Assembly (NCBI RefSeq): GCF_021155765.1
Contig: NC_060110.1
Coordinates: 22,962,001 to 23,026,000 of the forward strand
Origin: Diprion similis
Lineage: Eukaryota > Arthropoda > Insecta > Hymenoptera > Diprionidae
DNA: 64,000 nucleotides
Direction: 5' to 3'
The position numbers were made by a program, and so were the translations under genes. Positions 11,501 to 24,720 of the stretch are shown piece by piece (within the stretch, counting starts at the first letter, position 1; each line of letters begins with the position of its first letter). The notes beneath the pieces were generated by a model, which worked only from the letters and a program-made list of their open reading frames with translations, was not told the DNA's origin and searched no databases.

Positions 11501-13820
11501 ATATCGATACGAGAGGCTTCTTTTACCTCCTGGAATACAGGGAGTTCAATCTTTGAACGGGCTTAAGGAAGTCGATATTAAAGGTAGCTTAACGTTGATA
11601 CACACGATTACGTACGTATGTACCTACAGTGATATTTATCACCAAATTAACCTTTCGACTAACTTGTTTTTGGTCCGAAACAAAATGCGATTTTGATTCC
11701 ATACGAATCGTCAGTCATTGTGACATAATTTTTATAGAATCGAACCAGCACTTTGTTTCAGACCGAAAACAAGTTAGTCGAAGGGCGTTGATGATTATTA
11801 CTGTACATTGATCTAATATGCGCATAAATTGTTAGGCGTAAAAGTTGCCCGTATCATTACAGCGCTGGAAACCGGTGTGAAAATGAAAATGTTAACCAAA
11901 GACGAATAGCTGTCGGTTAAGTCTCTTACTACTCGGACGCCGTATATAACTATTAATATCGAAACTGCGTATATAAAAGTACCGACATTATGTAATATTT
12001 TTATGTATGTATTGTGGAATTGTACACGAGATGTGCAATGTCTCATATTAATTAAAGCATAATATAATACGAGTAGGATTACTCAGACTTCATTGTTCTC
12101 ACAATCAGCGGGGAATGAAATCGCAGCTGACTGTACCGCTGTTCCAATACATACGCCATCCGGAAAGCAAGAGTTAATCAACTGGTTTACCACGTTACTT
12201 CGAGATAAAGGCCACGATCATGGCGTACTTACAATTAGTCTGTATATTATGTTACATGGACGCTGGAGCAGCGCGTGCAGGGACCTTGATTATCACATCT
12301 TTACCCCAGTTCCCGGTCGCTGATTATTATTTCATGACTCCATTACACCAGGATCATTTTTAACTGATTAGTGATTTCTCGTTATAATGGTAAATTGACT
12401 TGCATAGCTAATTGATTTCCGGATGTAATACGGTTACGCATAAATTACTCTGTTACGTAGGTACACAGATGTAATTCACAAATTTCATCGAAACTGAATC
12501 AAAGTTACACAAAGAATATTATACGCAAAATACGCGTGTAATATGTTTATATACAGTTGTTACACCTTATTTTTAGTCACAAATCACATCTTATGACCAA
12601 ACAGATGTTTGGTTTCGGCTTGGACGGTTGACGGATAATAAAGTTTCGCGGGCCTCCGCGGTAAAAATGCATTCACATTTGTATAATTTTTTTTTTTTTT
12701 GCACAAAAAAAAACCTCGATGAATGTCATCTTTTTGTAAACGTTGGAACAAAGTGCACACTGAGACAATGTGCTTCTTATTTTCATCACCAATACGCTTA
12801 CTTGTAGAATGAAAAATCGTATCTGGTCCCAAGATCAAATAAATATGGATGTGTGCGAAATTAAGTCAAGCCTTAAAACGTATAAACATATAATGGAACT
12901 TGGAGTTAATAATATTTTCAAATATTTTAGATTGACTTTGATTAATGTAAGAATAAATCTCGTCTTGTCAAAATTATTCCTAGCCATAAAACAAGTGCTG
13001 TAATCATAACCACGCTATGGATAAATTATTATAGTTGACGTGCTCCTCTGTGGAATACGTTTTGTCTTCTCAAGATATCTAGTTTGGTACATCTCGTTGA
13101 AATAATGTCGGTAGACACGCTCCTTCGTGTCCTTTGAGAATTTATATGCTGGAATCAAAATCGTGGCGTCAAAGGCCGGAGTTTCCGCGAAACATGGACA
13201 AACATGCATCAATCCAAGAGAATTATAATGTTTTATTTGCTTGACAAATTTCAATCTTTTTTTTTTTTTTTTTGTTTATATTACTCCTGATGTATACATC
13301 ATTTATCATCTAAGTCAAGGACGCTGAAAAAGCCATTTCACACCTTCTTGTTCTACTGTTTGAAAGGACAAGTTTGTATCACTGGCCCCACTTCATGTCG
13401 TTACCAAACGGATAAAACAGTGTCGACGACTTGAGTGAACGTCAGTAAGATTCGCGCTTGCAGGCGTGTTAGGATTTAGAAAAATTTTGAGAAACGTCAC
13501 GTCCGCAAAACCAGAGAAACGTATGTCGAATGACTTCTTCAGTTTTCATCATTTCACATCGATAGCAAAATGCAATTTTTATTCACTGTTTTTCGCCACT
13601 GTATAAATTTTCACCCGTTTCACATTATATCCACAACAATATTTCATTTACCATGGAATTCAGCAAGTACATTTTCGTTTCAGGATCTCGGCTCAATCAG
13701 TTCTGCGAAGGCCATGAAATCTGTTAATAGCGTGGCCGTATAGCGATCGGTTATTGCCATTCACTTTTGCCGATAGTGCGGATAGGATACGGATAATATA
13801 GGAAAAAACATCAGTTGAAT
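8558..13820. other. Intergenic DNA between U1 and the second ABCG gene
   Basis: No supported gene. It contains A-rich and T-rich runs (about 11009-11029 and 13257-13273), the inverted repeat at 11650-11785, and presumably the promoter of the ABCG gene starting at 13821. The short open frames present have no family resemblance or splice context that I could recognise. Confidence 0.55.
11650..11785. repeat. Hairpin-forming inverted repeat
   Basis: The left arm starts CCTTTCGACTAACTTGTTTT and the right arm ends AAAACAAGTTAGTCGAAGGG. They are imperfect reverse complements over roughly 50 bases, with a central unpaired part of about 30 bases. This is the form of a small foldback or MITE remnant. 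No clear target-site duplication was seen. Confidence 0.75.
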
Positions 13821-16800
13821 ATGGACTCGAATTCAGACGCCACTTCGGCAGGGTGCGAAGTGGTCAAAGTCAATCTGCTTCAGGAAGACATCGAGGCCAG
13901 AGTCGCGATGCGGGCCAAAATCTCATCAACACCCTTCACTCGTTTGACCAAACGACAACCCATCGACATCGAATTTTCCGATTTAACCTACACCATTCCC
14001 ACCGGGAGAAAAGGTACTTTCCATTTCATTATCGACTAAACTCATCTATTCACGTTTCAAGTATTCTTTTTGAAAGGTCCAGAAATTTTTTGAAACCCAT
14101 TTGAGGTGGATCAAGTTTGACCCCTTAGTTTCAACTCTCAGCTTTCTCTATCTACCTTTTATAATATGTTTGAAATATCGACGGAAAAGACTCGGTCAAA
14201 ATGCTTAGATGTCTAGTTTTCTTGAAGCTGGTTATTCCGCTGAAGAAAAATGATCTCTGCTGGATGTATTAACCTCTCGATAAGAACTGTAACCGTGCTG
14301 TAACAAATTGCCTGGAAGCCTCGAGCCTTCTTTATGGTGTTTCGTTTCTTGCTCCCTTGTTCCGCGTTTCCGCATCGTCGTTACTCGGTTAGCAGCATCC
14401 ATCGGTTTGTCGTTTTTCTTGCTCAACGGAGCCGATAATCTTGCTCATGGAAATTCATAACGGTCGAACATTGGGAATAAAAATTGAAGTGGAATGTGAG
14501 CATGTGTTCTTTACGGTTTTGAAGTGATGTCAGACTTTGTGTGGAATATAATTTCCATGCAGACCCGATTCGGAAAATATTTGATATCCGCGTTGTAGTT
14601 CTACCTGATCTACATGCGAAACCTGACGTGCGACATTTTTAGGCAAAGGTATTTGGTCGCCTATCTTTCATGGAAATGACTTAAGACTTTAATGAGCGAT
14701 AACGAACCTGTTTCATTTCAATAAGTCACCAGATGCTTAACGATTTCACCTGCGATTTTGGTACATGCGAAAACGTTCCACGAGTACTTACTTCTCACTG
14801 CAGATGTATGAATGTATAGTTACATGATTTTCAAATACTGGTCGAGCAGTTCTGCATGAAAAATGAAGTCATTTTTTATCCAAATTTATATATGACGATA
14901 TGCCGAATATTAGAAAAATTTTAACTGCGCGCGTGTATCTGGAAAGGGATAGAATCTGACATTAATTTATATTAGTGTAGAATATAACGATTTTAAAACC
15001 AGTTTTGTGAGAACAAAAAAAGTTCAAACGGAGGTCTGTTTTTGTACGTAGCCGAAGATTTAATCGTACTTAGAAATCTCAAAACATAGGCTAAAAAGTT
15101 TAAATAACACTTCAAATTCTCTGCGTTATAGTGTTATAATAGGTGTAAATACATATTCGTTAAATAACTGAATTGCTCCTTCTCAAAAATTATAAATTCA
15201 GTTTTATTCATATTTATTTATTGAAATGTATTAATATAACAGTTACATAATACCAAATCAGATTTTGAGAAATGCGATTCAGCTGAACTAAATGCTATCA
15301 TTCAACGACAGTCAAAATAAAAAACTAAATCATAAGAGAATTGAATAATAACACTTCTAATTAGATCACAATCTCTTTCATAGATTGAAATTCATTCGTT
15401 TTCGGCGGCTGGATACAAACCTTCGTTTGGTTTTGGTCGAGGACGAATGTGTGGCCGAAAGTTCCATATTTGGAACAAAGATGGCCGAAGCCGGACCTTT
15501 GATCGGTCTTTAATAATTTCGCAGTCTTTTTAAAACAAAATCGGACGTACGAGCGTAGATGATTCACATATGATTGACGGTTACGAGAAGTTACGGCTAT
15601 TCGAAACGATGAATAAGGGATTTTCAGCTACAAGTAAACAAGAATTCTGAAATCTCTATGCGGGTAATAATTTCATAACAGTCAAGGATTCAGGATGACA
15701 GTAGATTCTCGACTTAGGACAGCGTTATAAATTTTCTTTCTCGCGTCAATTTATGCGCCGTTAAACGCCGGCTGTTACAGAGGCATAATAATCATAACAA
15801 AATTGATAACTCACTGCGGTAATTGTTATCTTGTTGCACATGATAAATTGCCGGTCAAATCTATTGCCTTCTAGATTTTTCGTGTAAGCGCAAGTGAATG
15901 AAATACGTCCATATAACATATATTGTACGAGTAAATGATGTAATGAAAATAGCGCGAAATTCGAAAAGGACCAGATCCTTGCCACTTTCTCAGCGCGGTT
16001 TTCTTGCCGTTAAAATAATTGGAATTCAACGTATGAAGAGAGAACGCGATGAAAGCTGCGGCTAAGAATAAGAGGGATAAATGCAGAATTCAAAGAATTC
16101 ATAATCGCGTATACACGACACAACCGCGAATTATCTTTGTGGCAGGAAAGTTTATTAAAGAGGAAATAACGCATCTCGAGTTCTGTTATCTTCCCAGCTA
16201 CAACAAGTCGCTTGATTTCCTATTTGCCAACTCCGCAATGGTATAAATATATTGCAAAAAACCACATTCTGAATGTATATTTTTTTCAATTTAACACAAG
16301 GAGTGACAGAGTGCCCTTTTAACAACCGACACACATGCATTATATGTCGATATAAATGAAGAGAGGAAAACCTCGGAGAAATTACTTGTCGTATCACAAG
16401 AATCAGCGGAGAATAACGCCTTCAGAATTTTAAGTAAATTAGAACGGAAATTTTGTTCAAAGATATGTGGATGAAGAAGATAGCGAAAACGGTTTATAAA
16501 AAAAAAACGCGAAATTGTTATTCCACATAATCATTTTATTATTCGCTAAGGAAATGTGTTCGAAGATTTGTCGAGTGAATACTCACACTTACAAAAAAAA
16601 AAAAAAAAAAAAAAATCAATAGATCATTTCGAGATTTATTTTCTTTAGTTTTCAAAAGATCCTCCATAGTGGTGATCATTTTTCTATTATTATTACTTTC
16701 GCCTTCCCTCTACGAATACCATTTTTTTAATTCACCTCGTTCGTTCGTTTTCAGTCTATCTAGAGCATCTCCACTTCGTAAATTCTACGCGATTTACTGA

Positions 16801-19800
16801 ATCCAGCGTGTTAATGAACCGTCACAAGTCTCGTTGTGCCTTTAGGCAACAAATTCATCAGTTCTTCCAATAAATTCTTACAATTAATTTAATAGTACGT
16901 GTGTATAGTGGCTACTGCATTTTTTGCTTGTCAATTATTCACATTTTTTTTCCTTCTCTTTCTTCGCATCAGCATTGCACAAAAAAAAAAAATAATATAT
17001 ACACAAGTGACAACCGGAAATACTTGTTATTCAAGGTGTGAAATAATTCTTTTTATTTTTTATAAGTTTTCTTTCCTTTCACGCAGTTAGCAGCTTGTAA
17101 AGTTTTGACGATCACCCACGACACTTTAACGACTAAATCATTGCTCCTACATTACCGATGATTTCATCAGCGATTCAATGAGCAGTATATTTATACGTGA
17201 ATCAACACTCAATAAAAACCGTTCCTTTGCATTATCCAGCTTCTGAAATTCATTTATTTATTGACGAAAAAATTCCAATGTGACAATGTTTCATCGAGAT
17301 GTCGATAAAAAATATTTTCAAAATTTTATACAGTTCTTGAGCAGGTTTTTTTCTCGAAAATAAATTATCGCGGGTTATCAGTCATGCTCGGTGCTAAAAT
17401 TGATTTCTAGATTTCTCAAATTTCATTCGATCACACTTTCTGAAAGTTTTTTTTCAATATTAGATTGCACGCAAAATCGTGTGGACAACCACTGCTCGGT
17501 GCAAAAATGGCAAAAAATGTACATCCGCGGCACTTTGACGAGAGTATAGAACAGGTATACGACTGTCCGTAATTGCATAAGAGTATGCAACAGCGTTTTC
17601 TTTAAATACGTCCAGAAGCAGCTGCACACAATGGGATTTGCATGTCAGCGACCGTTTCTCGACGGAAACTGGTTTGTATCGATTTCCATTATGCACATGC
17701 CCAACGACGTCGCTGTCCAAAGCGGAGGAAATTACCGTCAGGCTTGAAAAGAATGGATTACATTCTAATACTGGTTGGTCAAGGAAAAACTGCTTCAGAG
17801 AAGAACCGATGCCGATCGGGATAACTGACCGTGGTTATTGACCTTGTTTCGAAATTTTTATTGACCAGCAGCGAAGCTCGTATGGTTTTCGTTACACCCA
17901 CCATAATGACAACTTCCATTAGCTCGTTATTTGCAAATTTTTCGCTACGAGAGACCGGGCAATTGTTGAAGAATGTAAATGCTGTAAAAACCGTACGATT
18001 CATGCTCAAGTAATTCTAATTTATACTTAATGTACGCAGGATCCAAACTTATATTGAGAGGAATAAGCGGACAGTTCCGATCTGGAGAGTTAACTGCGAT
18101 TATGGGCCCATCGGGAGCCGGGAAATCAACTCTGCTCAACATCCTCGCCGGTTACAAGTGAGTCTGCCATTTTTAATCCTGGACGATTTTTCTACTCCAA
18201 AGGAAAGGAGGAAAACCGGGATTTTCACTTTCGATGTTGCAATTCTCGTATTCGTGATTCATTAGCTCGTTTTTCTCATAATAATTTGCTTCCGCAGTTC
18301 GCGTGAACAACAATTTACGAGTCTGTCTGTTCGCCGTGAAAACGGAATGATGTCACTTTAGTACTAGATGCCCGAATTTGAAATTCCAACGACGTGGTCA
18401 GTATACATTAAGCGACCCTAGTTTAATGAGGCCAATGAAATTCTACAGTTGAAAAAGAGGTTTTGACATTGCGAAACACCCATGCGAAACTATTATTCTG
18501 GTCATTTTATGCTGTGTCAATTTCGCATTACTAGATTGGCGGTGAATTTTGATTTTCTACACTGTTCATGGACGTCAAGAATGAGACACAAACTATGTAC
18601 TTTGAAATGGTGAAATTTCTTTCCTAAAATTCTTCCCGACGAAATTATGAATATTTAAAATTTCCGTCACGTTGGGTCAGAAGCTGAAACGAGAAAGTAT
18701 AATTAAGCTATTCACTGAGCAACATAGTAAGCGATTTTTCGCGAGCTTCGTAACTTTGGAAACAACGTTTGGTTTTATATACATATATTATCAGCGAGAA
18801 GTGTTTCGGTCAGAAAACTAACTCTAAATGCAATCTGATGTTTGTCTTGATTTACAGACATGCCGGAGCGAGTGGGCAGATCAACATAAACGGTCAGCCG
18901 AGGAATATTCGCAAGTTTAAAAAAATGACCTGTTACATTATGCAGGACGATCTTAACCAGCCCCAAATAACAGTTCACGAAGCCATGTGCTTCGCGGCAG
19001 ACCTCAAACTCGGAAGTCAAGTTGAACGGCGCGAAAAACTTTCCACGGTAAGTGATTCACCTTGTTTTTATTCGCGATGTGAACTTCGCTAAAGTATCTC
19101 CATAAATAAAACTGTCAAATCATGTCTCTTAGCGTGACCTTGATCTCTGAATCGTGATGATGATACATGAGATGCCCGTTACCTTTGGAACATGAAACAT
19201 AATTAAATGAATTCCGACAAACGATTTAATACTTATTCATCGACATATGCATCCCTGCAATGTTTCTTTACAGATAGATGAAATCCTAGAGACGTTAAGA
19301 CTGACCAAAGCTAAGGACACGGTCACCGAAAGATTGTCCGGCGGGGAAATGAAGAGGCTTTCCATCGCCCTGGAACTAGTCAATAATCCTCCGGTCATTT
19401 TCCTCGACGAACCAACCACGTAATTATCAAACCTGGACCAGGATGTCTTCCCATCTCAATCCTCACACGTCTGACCCCTTTTTTCTTGTTTGCATTCGCA
19501 GAGGTCTCGACGACTTGTCGACCGTCCAGTGCATCGACCTTCTACGAAGTGTCGCCTGCGGTGGAAGAACGGTCATTTGTTCAATCCACACCCCAAGTGC
19601 CAGTAACTTCGCGAAGTTTCATCAGATCTACGTCATCGCGGCTGGTCAGTGCGTCTATCGAGGTTTGGCCAATGGAGTTGTGCCGTTTCTTCGACACGTG
19701 GGAACCGACTGCCCGAAGCACTACAACCCGGCAGATTTTGGTCCGCATTTAGTAGTCGAAGTGTATAAATGATCGGAGATTTTTAATCCCAATAAGTCAT

Positions 19801-22595
19801 CGGGGCTGAAGTTCACCCAAAATATTTTTCAAACTTCTGGTAGAATCCCTTAGTCGTAGAAATTGGCCTCATTATTTGCACTTTTTTTTTTAACTCTGGC
19901 GATGTTTTACCGTATTTAAACAATCAATTTTGGTTAGTAAAGCCGAGAGAGCTTTTCTGCGATCCTTAAACGATACCTAAATGTTGTTGTTGAATTTTTA
20001 AAACTCATTTTTGAAGGAAAATATAACATTTGGGGTGAATTTCTGGGGTCTTGTTGGGATCAAATCAGGCCAAATAAAATATCGATGAATTTTTTTTCGT
20101 TTTACAGTTATCGAAGTCTCGTCGGGAGAATACGGAGCTGAATATGTTGAACGGATGGCGAATCTCGTGGAAATGCAGATGCCGATAGTCCCGATCACCC
20201 GTAAATCGATCAACGATACGCAGTTCGAAGATGAAATTCACAGACCGACGTGGTGGGATCAGTTCTCGGCTCTGTTCAAGAGGATGATGCTTCAATTCTA
20301 CAGAAACCGGGTAATCATCGTTTCGCGAATGACTGTCGAACCTCGTAGAAATAAAATGAATAATCACGTTATAAACTCTTTCAGAATTACATGTACCTGA
20401 AGATATCGCTCCACATATTCCTCGGATTCATCGTCGGCGGTATTTTCCTGGACATTGGTTCCGACGGCTCGAAGACTCTCTTCAACTTTGGTTTCTGCTT
20501 CTGTTGCCTCGTAGTCTTTCTGTACCTCCCGATGCTGCCTGTGCTAATGCATTGTAAGTCGTATCCAGAGTACACCTATACACTGACGAAAGGCAAAAAC
20601 GTGGCGAAAAAGCGCAAAGTCATATAGACGTGACATTCCATTCGTTACCGTGACGCGGTAACATTCCATAGCTGGTCATTGAGGTGCAAAAAGACGTGAT
20701 GAGCTTGCGGTATCGATTCATCCAAGTGTCCAAGACTGTCGCTAATGTTCGAATGGAAGCTGAATCACGTCGTCTTCTTCCTATACCGTTGACGAGGTAA
20801 TAAGATGAAGTTTTCATTTCCAGTTCCAGTCGAGGTGCGGCTTTTGAAACGTGAATATTTCAACCGATGGTACGACTTGAGTCCCTACTTTTTCGCCAAG
20901 ACACTATCGACCATTCCTCCGCAGGTATAATAGTTTGACGATAAAAGTGAAAAGTTCTAGTCCAGAGGCGACATCAACCATCGAATCTGCGAATCCTTCA
21001 CCCTGTCCACAGATCTTACTCGGAACAATATACGTCTCAATGGTTTACCCGCTCACTGGACAGCCGTTGGAAGCTTGGCGAGTCGCCCAATTCTTCGCCA
21101 TCTGTTATCTGTGCTCTTTCATAGGAGAGAGTATAGGTCTGGCGATCGGAACATCGCTGAGCATTGTGGTGAGTGATCGTTTGGATTTTGCGCCCCAGGA
21201 ATCAGCGTCACGAAAACGAGATTGCCGCGTTAACGACTTCGTCTATTTTTCAGAACGGGATGTTTGTCGGACCAGCATCCTCGGTTCCTCTCATGCTGGT
21301 TGCGATCCAAGGCATGGGTAGTCCTGAACCTCTTCCGCTTTACAGAACGCTGGTGATGTACTCCAGCTACATCAGGTACGGCCTCGAGGGACTTATCGTC
21401 TCGTCGTACGGTAAAGGGAGAACGAAATTACCTTGTCCACCGGAGGAGAAATACTGCCAGTACAGATATCCCATAGAACTGCTAAAAGTTATGGGTAAGA
21501 TAAAGCGTGCGATTTTTTTTTTCGCACGTGTTTCCATGTTTTGTAGATTTTTACGTCACGGGTCATGGCTTCGAGCTTTTCTGGTCCCTTTTGAAAAGTG
21601 TGCGTCACGTGTCCTGATTGCGGATCGAATGTACTATTGGAAACGAAAGCCGAGAATTTTTTTTATTCAAAAAATTCAGTTTTTTTTTTTTTTTTTTTTC
21701 ATACTTATTTCTAGATTATTACTATGCACGCGCAGTTTACACGCCGATTACGCTGTCTGCAGGTGTGACGAATTGAATTTCAAGCTTTGTTAACGCTCAT
21801 CCGTCTTCGTTATCTTTTCCTGAGGAATCGGTCTCTAAACTTTCTTCACGGACTTTTTTCACGGAAGTCCATCCTTACATGAAACAGTTTTTCACTCTAA
21901 CTCTCGAGTGACAACCAAGGCGAATTTTTTAATTTACATTTACAATATCGCTGTGTATAAATTTTTAAGCACAATCTATCCGCGGATAAGAAATCAGATG
22001 TCTATAGCAAAACTGTGATTGCCGCATGGATTTTCATCATTTTTCTTTCAATTTTTCCTCCGTTTCCACTCGGTTTTCTTCTCCTCTTCGGTGAATGTGT
22101 GGTGTGGCAAAAAATGTACGTAAATGGCACAACTACGCTGCAAAGCTATGACGGAAAGAGCGAGTCAAGGTGATCAAGTCCAAATTAATCAAAGCTAAAA
22201 CGCTGCTGGTTTGTTTAATAGAAGACTGAAAAATAAAAAAAAAAAAAATAAAAAAATACATTTGCAGTGTGAAAATTCTGCTTCGACTGATTCATAGAGA
22301 TGTTTTGATTATAAATACAGGTTAATTGGCTGTAGTTGCGTTTTATAGTTTATTTCCATTGTTTATGCCAAACTGTAGACGCTAAGCGCATCGTTTAACG
22401 TTTTTAACTGGTACTTGCATTTCAGGTATGGAGGAGTCCATGTTTTGGCGGGATTTGATCGCCCTCATCATAATAAATATGATATTCAAGGCGGTCATCT
22501 TTTACCTACTCCGGCAGAGACTTCGACCGAATAAAACGTTTCAAGCCCTTCACGTTATCGGCGGATTTGTTAAAGGCTATATAAGTTCAAGATGA
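13821..22595 (+). CDS. ABCG half-transporter (complete)
   Basis: Complete White-family ABC half-transporter, likely a lipid or xenobiotic exporter acting as a dimer in a membrane. Coding exons: 13821-14013, 18040-18157, 18858-19047, 19274-19419, 19502-19740, 20108-20310, 20385-20553, 20824-20924, 21013-21168, 21254-21494, 22426-22595 (stop TGA); they sum to 1926 nt, 641 residues, the usual length. In order: pre-ABC motif [15 protein letters not shown]; Walker A GPSGAGKS (87-94); Q-loop Gln133; signature [10 protein letters not shown] (188-197); Walker B VIFLDE (208-213); D-loop GLDD (217-220); H-loop His245; then six predicted membrane segments and a cytoplasmic tail ending YISSR. The signature has Met where Arg is usual, and the D-loop and H-loop neighbours differ from the upstream paralogue (GLDDLS for GLDSSS, HTPSA for HQPSA). 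The first ATG of exon 1 was chosen; a 5' UTR exon further upstream is possible. The donor at 19741 is weak. Confidence 0.94.
14014..18039. other. Large first intron of the second ABCG gene
   Basis: A 4-kb phase-1 intron with donor GTACTT and acceptor TGTACGCAG. It holds a poly(A)-like run near 16592-16614. No nested gene could be supported; an 86-codon minus-strand frame at 17460-17720 has no recognisable motif and is likely chance. Confidence 0.7.
19741..19746 (+). promoter_or_regulatory. Weak 5' splice site GTCCGC
   Basis: The exon encoding NPADF must end at 19740, because only a one-base phase joins to the next exon (TTATCGAAG at 20108) to give [13 protein letters not shown], matching the paralogue. 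The donor is therefore TTG|GTCCGC, which lacks the purine-AGT consensus. The equivalent donor in the upstream ABCG gene is the strong GTAAGT at 1664. Confidence 0.7.
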
Positions 22596-24720
22596 GTGAA
22601 GAGATATTTTCTGCTCCTATTTATTTATTTTACATTCATGTTTTTTATGCTCTTGTGTATGTATGCGTTTATTTGGTATTAAAACGCAGGGAAATTGAGG
22701 AAACAGGAATTTGGACTCCTGGCTCAAACCGCTCGTCCCGACGAAATTCAATTTCGATAATATTGAATCGTAAATTTACATTAGACGGTCAGTTTAATTG
22801 GCATTAAATTCCACCGGCATTAGAAGTCTATCGAGCAATGACATCTTTCGTTATATAATCAAACTTCTATACCCATTGTTCTGATGACTCGTCTAAAATA
22901 GATCAAAACTTATCTTATCGGCCTTATATATATATGTATATATAAGGTGTAGATATATATTTAGTGCCTTAAGCCTTACTTAAATCTTGTGATATTGTTG
23001 CATGATAAACGTATTTTCAAAAATTGACTCATGAAAGAATTGAATATTTATCACAATTCAATTTTTTACCTGCATAATATATTACACAATTTATAATTTT
23101 ATCAAAAGCGTCGTCAGCTTCCGCATATTCGGTAAAAATTAGCAACTGTGCAAGCATGCTATTCAAGGTTATTATACTGTGTCTTTTTGTTTAATCAGCC
23201 GGTCGCTTAGAAACATAAAATAATGTTGTAGATCAATATAATAAGGATCAGATAAATTTTCGTTAAAACGATAATTGTGATTCCATGTTAAGAAAAATCA
23301 AAAGAGACTAACTAACCACCAACAACATGTGGCTCTACGTTATCTTGATTGCTTTTTATTCACATATTTTTCATTCTACGTATTTTGATTTCTAATATAA
23401 TTCACTTGTCGATTTATAACTTTGAAAATCGCGAAGCCGATAATTCAGCAACGTAATATCGACGAGTTGTGACGATATCAGTAGTTTTCAAATTTTTAAC
23501 TGAGCTAGTTATATTAAAATACCGGAAACGTGTGGTATTCATTGATTTCAGTGGACGAAATAATTTCTTACAAAATCCAGTCTAATTACAACGGTCTCAA
23601 GTTTATTCCTTTGTAATTTCAATCATATATTATTCTTCTCACAGATTTAACAACGTCAAGTTTTATTCTTTTCTCGAATTTCTGTGCTAATATTTGTGCA
23701 AAGAAAAAGAAAAGGCTTGGATATCAATGCTTCGTTTCAAATCAATTGAAAATTGTTAGAAATCTAGTAGGATTCGTTCGTTTTTTTTCTACGACGGCTC
23801 ATTTTATTCGAAAGATCATTTCCCTCAAAGTCTGCACTGGAGTTGATTTTTTGTTTCGAATCGTCAATCAAATATTTTCACTTATCGATCACAATAAATA
23901 TTTGTTCAATGTCGTAAACATGAATGTTGAACGACGCCAGTATGATAAAAAAAAAAGTGTCCCAGTAAGTTTTCTAAAAAATAGTCTTCTGCAATGAGTA
24001 AAATGGGCTGAAATCGAACAAATCTACGAAATCTTTAATCCAACCATAAGCTTAAAGTTAATTAAAAATGAAGCATCGATATATCCTAATATCGTTTCAT
24101 TTACAATTCCTTGGAATCTCACGTGTAAATGAAGTTAATGAAAACGATTTCACTGACGTTCGTTCGTCAGGTGAGTGAAAATATTTTTCAACAATAAATA
24201 ACCGCCGTAGTAACATGTAATAATAATCACAAAAAAATTCATCCAGTGTTAGTTAACACCATTATTCTGATAAGTCTAATCATCGATCGAAGTAAGAACT
24301 CGGGGGTAGGAGAGACAAAAATGTACACGTATATTGCCCTCATCGACGTTGAAGCTAGATCTTTATCGCACACTTATAAGCCGGCCTTTATTGCCGCTGG
24401 ATATCAGTTGACGTTGGTCGAACGAGCGAAGTGGCAATGATAGCGGCTACGAAATGTCTGCATCAGCCGGCGCGATAATTTGCCAAAGCTGAATCTCGGC
24501 AAAATGAATGAAAATCAATTACCGTCGATCCAGCGATACTCGATTATCGCCATTTGCCGCAGGATACGCAGGATCTGAATTATCCTCGGAAATATTCTTC
24601 AAGGTGTACTTTTCTTTCTTTTTTTTTTGTTGTTTTTTTTTCAAATTATTTGTTATATTTCCTTCGCACGTGTTATATTCTTAAGTGAAAGAATAATAAA
24701 ATGAAGTGTTGAGTGGAACC
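22596..24720. other. Intergenic DNA between ABCG and ZnT6 genes
   Basis: About 2.1 kb of AT-rich sequence with a short TATATA tract near 22926-22945 and oligo-T runs around 24620-24642. It must contain the 3' UTR of the ABCG gene and the promoter of the ZnT6 gene. I found no distinct core promoter motif. Confidence 0.55.
22678..22683 (+). terminator. Candidate poly(A) signal ATTAAA
   Basis: ATTAAA lies 83 bases after the stop of the second ABCG gene, with another ATTAAA at 22803-22808. No AATAAA is closer. This is a candidate only. Confidence 0.25.

Noticed and set aside
17460..17720. 86-codon minus-strand frame in the ABCG intron
   Set aside because: There is no motif, transposon end or splice evidence. 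A length of this order is expected by chance.
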